Shown here: piece after piece, positions 60,481 to 64,000 of the stretch
How positions within the stretch are numbered: the stretch's first letter is position 1
Layout: each line of letters begins with the position of its first letter
Origin: CAVIQK01 sp964613035
GTDB taxonomy: Bacteria > Bacillota > Clostridia > Christensenellales > DTU072
Length of the DNA stretch: 64,000 nucleotides
Reading direction: 5' to 3'
Assembly: GCA_964613035.1 (NCBI GenBank)
Contig: CAZTFQ010000003.1
Coordinates: 1 to 64,000, forward strand
Program-made: the position numbers and the translations under genes
Notes under the pieces: generated by a model
Databases searched by the model: none
What the model was told of the DNA's origin: nothing
The model's input: only the letters and a program-made list of their open reading frames with translations

Positions 60481-61287
60481 CTAAATACCGTACTCCAATA
60501 TGGTCTTGGCAACGCCTTCATCGTCCGAAGAGGGCGCGATGACGTCTGCGTAACTCTTAGCCTCGTCGCTGCCGTTGGCTACGACCACGCCGAGTCCTGC
60601 CCAGCGTATCATCGGGGCGTCGTTGAGCGAATCTCCTATACAGAGGGTCTCTTCTCTCGGGATGCCGAGTTTTTTTGCCAGCCTAGCAGCCGCCACCCCT
60701 TTGTCTATCCCGAGAGGCACGATCTCCACCATCCATTTTTTAGAGGTATTGACCAGCGCCACGTCCTTGAATTCCTCCTGAAGGCGAGCCATCAGAGAGG
60801 GGATGTTTTCGGGGTCGCTCATAGCCATAATCTTGGGGGAGACGTGAGAAGTTTTTTCTATATAATCGGAGACGTCGGAGCCCGTTTCTATTATATCGCA
60901 CTTGGAAAAGCCCGAATAGAGCTCGGTGAAGCGAGTGGATTTTTTCGTAATGACGGCGGTATGGGAGTAGACGTGGAAATAGCATCCGAGTGCCTCGAGG
61001 TATCGAGTTATGCGGACCGCCACCTCGGGCGAAAAGCCGTCGTTGACCAAAATCTCTCCCGATTCTATATCCGCTACTACGGAGCCCTGAAAGGTTATTA
61101 CGTCTCCTTTCAGTCCCATATCTCGGGCGTGGTCTATGACTCCGGAGGTCATCCTGCCCGTAGCGATATGGAAGTGTCCGCCGCGTGCGACGAAGTCTCT
61201 CACGGTAGAGACGAAGTAGTCGGAATAACGACCGTTGCCGTCAAGAATAGTATCGTCGAAATCGGAAATTATCAGCTTATATTTCAT
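60481..61287 (-). CDS. HAD phosphatase, Cof type
   Basis: IISDFDDTILDGNGRYS holds the nucleophile Asp pair; ATGRMTSGV is motif II; the Lys in GIDKGVAAARLAKKLG and the motif IV GDSLNDAPMIRWAGLGVVVA complete the site. The C2 cap marks it as Cof/YkrA-like. Substrate unknown; such enzymes act on sugar phosphates and on flavin nucleotides. The ATG at 61287 is chosen because MKYKLIISDFDDT matches the family. Confidence 0.88.
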   Translation of the reverse strand: MKYKLIISDFDDTILDGNGRYSDYFVSTVRDFVARGGHFHIATGRMTSGVIDHARDMGLKGDVITFQGSVVADIESGEILVNDGFSPEVAVRITRYLEALGCYFHVYSHTAVITKKSTRFTELYSGFSKCDIIETGSDVSDYIEKTSHVSPKIMAMSDPENIPSLMARLQEEFKDVALVNTSKKWMVEIVPLGIDKGVAAARLAKKLGIPREETLCIGDSLNDAPMIRWAGLGVVVANGSDEAKSYADVIAPSSDDEGVAKTILEYGI

Positions 61288-61340
61288 AGTAAAAAAATTA
61301 TAACACAACGCACGTGCGATAACAAGCGTAAAACGGAATC

Positions 61341-63143
61341 TCAATCGCGGAAGTGCTTGTAAACGTTTTCCGCGACCTTTTTGCCGAAGCCGTTTTTAAT
61401 TAAATCGTCAACTTCCGCAGTGGCGATCGCGGATAAATCTTTATAGACTCTGACGAGTTTTTTTGCGGTAGCCTCGCCGACGCCGTCTATTTTAAGCAAT
61501 TCCGAATCCGTCTGAGACTTGCCTCGGAGGCTTCTGTGATAAGTTATGGCGAATCGGTGCGCCTCGTCTCTTATTCTCTGGAGAAGTTTTAAGGCGTTGT
61601 TGGCTTTTGACAGATGAACGGGGGTAGCGGGACCGCCTCTTATATAAATTTCTTCGTTCCTTTCCGCAAGGGCTATGACGTCGATATCGTCGGGAATGAC
61701 GTCCCATACGGACGAGAGCTGTCCCTTGCCGCCGTCTATGACGATGAGGTCGGGTTTTTCGCCGAAAGATACGTCTTGCGACACGCCTATTTTTGCCACT
61801 CTTCTAGTGAGAATCTCTCTCATACAGGCGAAATCGTTGTTGCCGACGACCGTTTTTATTTTGAATTTCCTGTAATGCTCTCCTGCTTTCATTCCCGACT
61901 TGAAGACTACCATAGAGGCGACTTTATTGGTGCCGCTGATATGGGAGATGTCGAAGCATTCCATTCTATACGGCGTACGAGAAAGACCGAGAGTCAGTTC
62001 GAGGTCCTCGACGGCTTTTTCGGTCATCTCTCTATGAGTCTCGATGACGGAGGCGTTTTTATCCGAATATTCTTTGGCATTGTTGAGGCTCATTGCCATT
62101 AGAGACTTATAAAAGGGGGTGTTGCCTAGGTTGAATCCGACGTCTCTGCCGTACTTTTCTTTAAGATAATCGACGATCTGGCGGCTGAATTCCGGGAAGA
62201 CGGTGGATACGATGATATCGGCGAGGAGGGGATTATTGTCGTAATACTGAATGAGGAACTGGCTGATCGTAGTGGGAGAGTTGTCTGCGACGGGGATATT
62301 GTCGGAGCCGAGAATTTTTCCGCTTCTGACCATAAGCACGTTGACGACCGCGCCGAGAGAGTCGCCGTAGACTCCGAAGACGTCCGTGTTGAGATCGCGC
62401 GGCAATTCCGCCACCTGACGTCTGACGAGGGAGCCTAAAATCTTAAGTCTGTCGCGATATTCTTTCGCGAGCTCGAAGTTTTCTTCGTCGGAAGCTTCTT
62501 TCATACGGCGAGTAAGCTCTTCCGCGACGGACTTGTCGTCACCGTTGAGGAACTTAATCACGCCGTCGAGCATCTGTCTGTATTCCGTCTTGGAGCACTT
62601 ACGGGCGCACGGAGCCAAGCACCTCTCGAGGTGATAATCGAGGCACGGCTCCGACCGACGAGAGACGTCCTTATGGCAACTTCTGATCGGAAAGGCATAG
62701 TGGATGACTTCCATAATGGCGGACGCGGAAATGCCCAGCATATAGGGACCGAAGTATCTGCTACCGTCTCTTTTAAGGACTCTGGTCACCTCTACGGACG
62801 GGAAGTCCTCTTTCATATTGATTTTGATATACGGATAAGTTTTATCGTCCTTGAGAAGGATGTTATACGGGGGACGATAACGTTTGATTAAGTTGTTTTC
62901 CAAAACGAGCGCATCCAGCTCGGAGGGAGTGACGACGTAATTGATATCTCTGATTTTCGCTCGTAGGGCGCGGGTCTTGACCGAAATACCGACATCGCCG
63001 AAGTATTGCAAAACGCGTCGGCGGAGAATCTTCGCCTTACCGACGTAGAGCACTTCGTCGTGCTCGCCTTTATAGATATAAACTCCGCTGGACAGGGGGA
63101 GAGTTTTTGCTTTTTTCTTAACGTCTTCACTGAAACCGTTCAT
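61341..63143 (-). CDS. uvrC: Excinuclease ABC subunit C
   Basis: It cuts DNA on both sides of UvrAB-marked lesions. N-terminal GIY-YIG nuclease (SGVYIYKGEHDEVLYVGKAK), a Cys cluster CHKDVSRRSEPCLDYHLERC, the UvrB-contact region, an RNase H-like nuclease (MECFDISHISGTNKVASMVV; DLIVIDGGKGQLS) and C-terminal helix-hairpin-helix pairs. Length is 600. First gene of the run that ends with dnaE. A TATAAT lies at 63150-63155 on the minus strand. Confidence 0.97.
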   Translation of the reverse strand: MNGFSEDVKKKAKTLPLSSGVYIYKGEHDEVLYVGKAKILRRRVLQYFGDVGISVKTRALRAKIRDINYVVTPSELDALVLENNLIKRYRPPYNILLKDDKTYPYIKINMKEDFPSVEVTRVLKRDGSRYFGPYMLGISASAIMEVIHYAFPIRSCHKDVSRRSEPCLDYHLERCLAPCARKCSKTEYRQMLDGVIKFLNGDDKSVAEELTRRMKEASDEENFELAKEYRDRLKILGSLVRRQVAELPRDLNTDVFGVYGDSLGAVVNVLMVRSGKILGSDNIPVADNSPTTISQFLIQYYDNNPLLADIIVSTVFPEFSRQIVDYLKEKYGRDVGFNLGNTPFYKSLMAMSLNNAKEYSDKNASVIETHREMTEKAVEDLELTLGLSRTPYRMECFDISHISGTNKVASMVVFKSGMKAGEHYRKFKIKTVVGNNDFACMREILTRRVAKIGVSQDVSFGEKPDLIVIDGGKGQLSSVWDVIPDDIDVIALAERNEEIYIRGGPATPVHLSKANNALKLLQRIRDEAHRFAITYHRSLRGKSQTDSELLKIDGVGEATAKKLVRVYKDLSAIATAEVDDLIKNGFGKKVAENVYKHFRD

Positions 63144-63171
63144 ATTTCGATTATATCACAATATTTGCCGA

Positions 63172-63200
63172 TTGACTAGACAAATATTCGGGTGTATAAT
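63172..63200 (+). promoter_or_regulatory. Promoter for the M28 peptidase gene
   Basis: TTGACT (63172-63177) and TATAAT (63195-63200), spacer 17. Confidence 0.85.
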
Positions 63201-63220
63201 TTTATTTTGTAAAATAAAAT
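63199..63220. promoter_or_regulatory. Perfect AT-only palindrome after the -10 box
   Basis: ATTTTATTTT-GT-AAAATAAAAT is a perfect 10-2-10 palindrome starting at the end of the -10 box and covering the transcription start. It is a plausible repressor site. Confidence 0.6.
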
Positions 63221-63242
63221 AAAAACACGAGAGGAGAAGATA

Positions 63243-64000
63243 ATGGAAACACGCAAAGATTTACTCGAAAGCGCGGTCGAGTTTTCTATGAAAGAACTCG
63301 AGTACGTAGCGGACAACATCGGTCCGAGGGCGCCGGGGAGCAAGGAAGAAGCCGAGTGTCAGGATCATCTGATGCAGGCGGTGAAAGACGGCGGATGGGC
63401 AGACGAATACGCCGAAGAAAAATTCACGGTTACCCCTACCGCTTTTTACAGTTTCGTCAGATTCATACCGATAATATTCATAGTCGGGTGGTCGCTATGT
63501 TACGTTTCGCCCATTATCACTTTCGTATGCACTATACTGGGGTTACTGGACGTCGTGCTGGAATTCCTTTTATACAAGCAAGTCAACGACAAGTTTTTAC
63601 CGAAGGCGACGTCTAAAAACGTCTGGGCGACGCGTAAGCCTAAGGGAGAGGTCAAGAGGCGTATAGTCATCGACGGGCATCCGGACTCCTGCTACGAGTG
63701 GAGCGCATTCTATCATATGGGGACCTTCGGGATAGCGATCGGACCGATTCTGTCGGGAATAGGCGCGATATTCACGCTGGCGGTGTGCATATATTACTTC
63801 TGCGTAGGTGACGTGACGCTGATGGGAAGCCCTAACGGGATATGGTGGATAAGTCAGCTGTTGTGGATTAATCTGCCCGGAGTCGCGCTATTGTGGATAT
63901 TCGTCGATTACAATCGACTTTCACCGGGCGTCAACGACAATCTGACGGGATGTACGGCGGCGATATCGGTGCTGAAATATTTAAGCGATGCCGGCATAAG
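63243..64000 (+). CDS. Membrane-associated M28-family peptidase (3' end outside window)
   Basis: The frame from the ATG at 63243, preceded by GAGGAG, stays open to the window edge (252 codons). NIGPRAPGSKEEAECQDHLM is the usual M28 start. IVIDGHPDSCYEW is the segment with the first metal His/Asp, and GVNDNLTGCTAAIS matches the GxxDNxxG metal motif. Between the start and the metal site there are membrane helices (about 74-118), and two more at 160-222, so the peptidase domain has membrane segments inserted. Substrate unknown. Confidence 0.75.
   Translation, partial: METRKDLLESAVEFSMKELEYVADNIGPRAPGSKEEAECQDHLMQAVKDGGWADEYAEEKFTVTPTAFYSFVRFIPIIFIVGWSLCYVSPIITFVCTILGLLDVVLEFLLYKQVNDKFLPKATSKNVWATRKPKGEVKRRIVIDGHPDSCYEWSAFYHMGTFGIAIGPILSGIGAIFTLAVCIYYFCVGDVTLMGSPNGIWWISQLLWINLPGVALLWIFVDYNRLSPGVNDNLTGCTAAISVLKYLSDAGI

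Overview
The window looks like a chromosomal contig from an uncultured, low-to-middle GC member of the Bacillota, most likely an anaerobic gut clostridium. The evidence is a six-gene Rnf complex, an ATP- and a PPi-type phosphofructokinase side by side, formate-THF ligase, split transketolase, a SipW-type secreted protein, an N-extended L27 with its Prp protease, WhiA, HPr kinase with an HPr-like protein, and a CIRCE operator. I see no outer-membrane genes. Several lipobox proteins point to a single-membrane cell. The order or family is a guess. A run of 100 N (32465-32564) marks a scaffold join, so the distance across it is unknown.

Layout: 1-7.8 kb (minus strand) holds a truncated FAD dehydrogenase and fhs, a NYN protein, an OGG-type glycosylase, rplU-prp-rpmA, and a ROK sugar kinase with a six-hairpin glycosidase. 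8-12 kb is a small accessory island: HU, a Fic protein with a two-operator promoter, a DUF4143-type ATPase bounded by 36-bp direct repeats, and a SipW-type secreted protein whose promoter lies between inverted repeats. 12-19 kb has minDE, a CIRCE-controlled Hsp20, a zinc-ribbon-like hypothetical, a Ppx/GppA protein coupled to an MreB-like actin, and pfkA-pfp. 19.6-26 kb is translation and carbon metabolism: infC-rpmI-rplT-trmH-yebC behind an attenuator-like leader, and thrS followed by two transketolase halves.

26-32 kb carries a beta-helix lipoprotein, an alpha/beta hydrolase, glpK, a sugar nucleotidyltransferase, two HAD phosphatases and tRNA-Glu(CTC) at the gap. 32.6-40 kb has a Pro-rich membrane-anchored protein, a small XRE regulator, a cation efflux protein, lipoproteins, rpiB and sua5. 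40.4-45.4 kb is the operon rnfCDGEAB. 45.6-51 kb is one gene for a 1,809-residue protein with a lipobox at one end and a membrane helix at the other. 51-63 kb carries a coiled-coil protein that looks like a dead ABC ATPase, murG, and a long operon uvrC-HAD-hprK-murB-whiA-crh-like-dnaE. The window ends inside a membrane-embedded M28 peptidase.

Together these genes describe a fermenter that can save energy as PPi and as an Rnf ion gradient, and that senses carbon state through HPr kinase. The least explained parts are the 9-12 kb island with its repeats, the pseudo-ABC protein and the giant surface protein.
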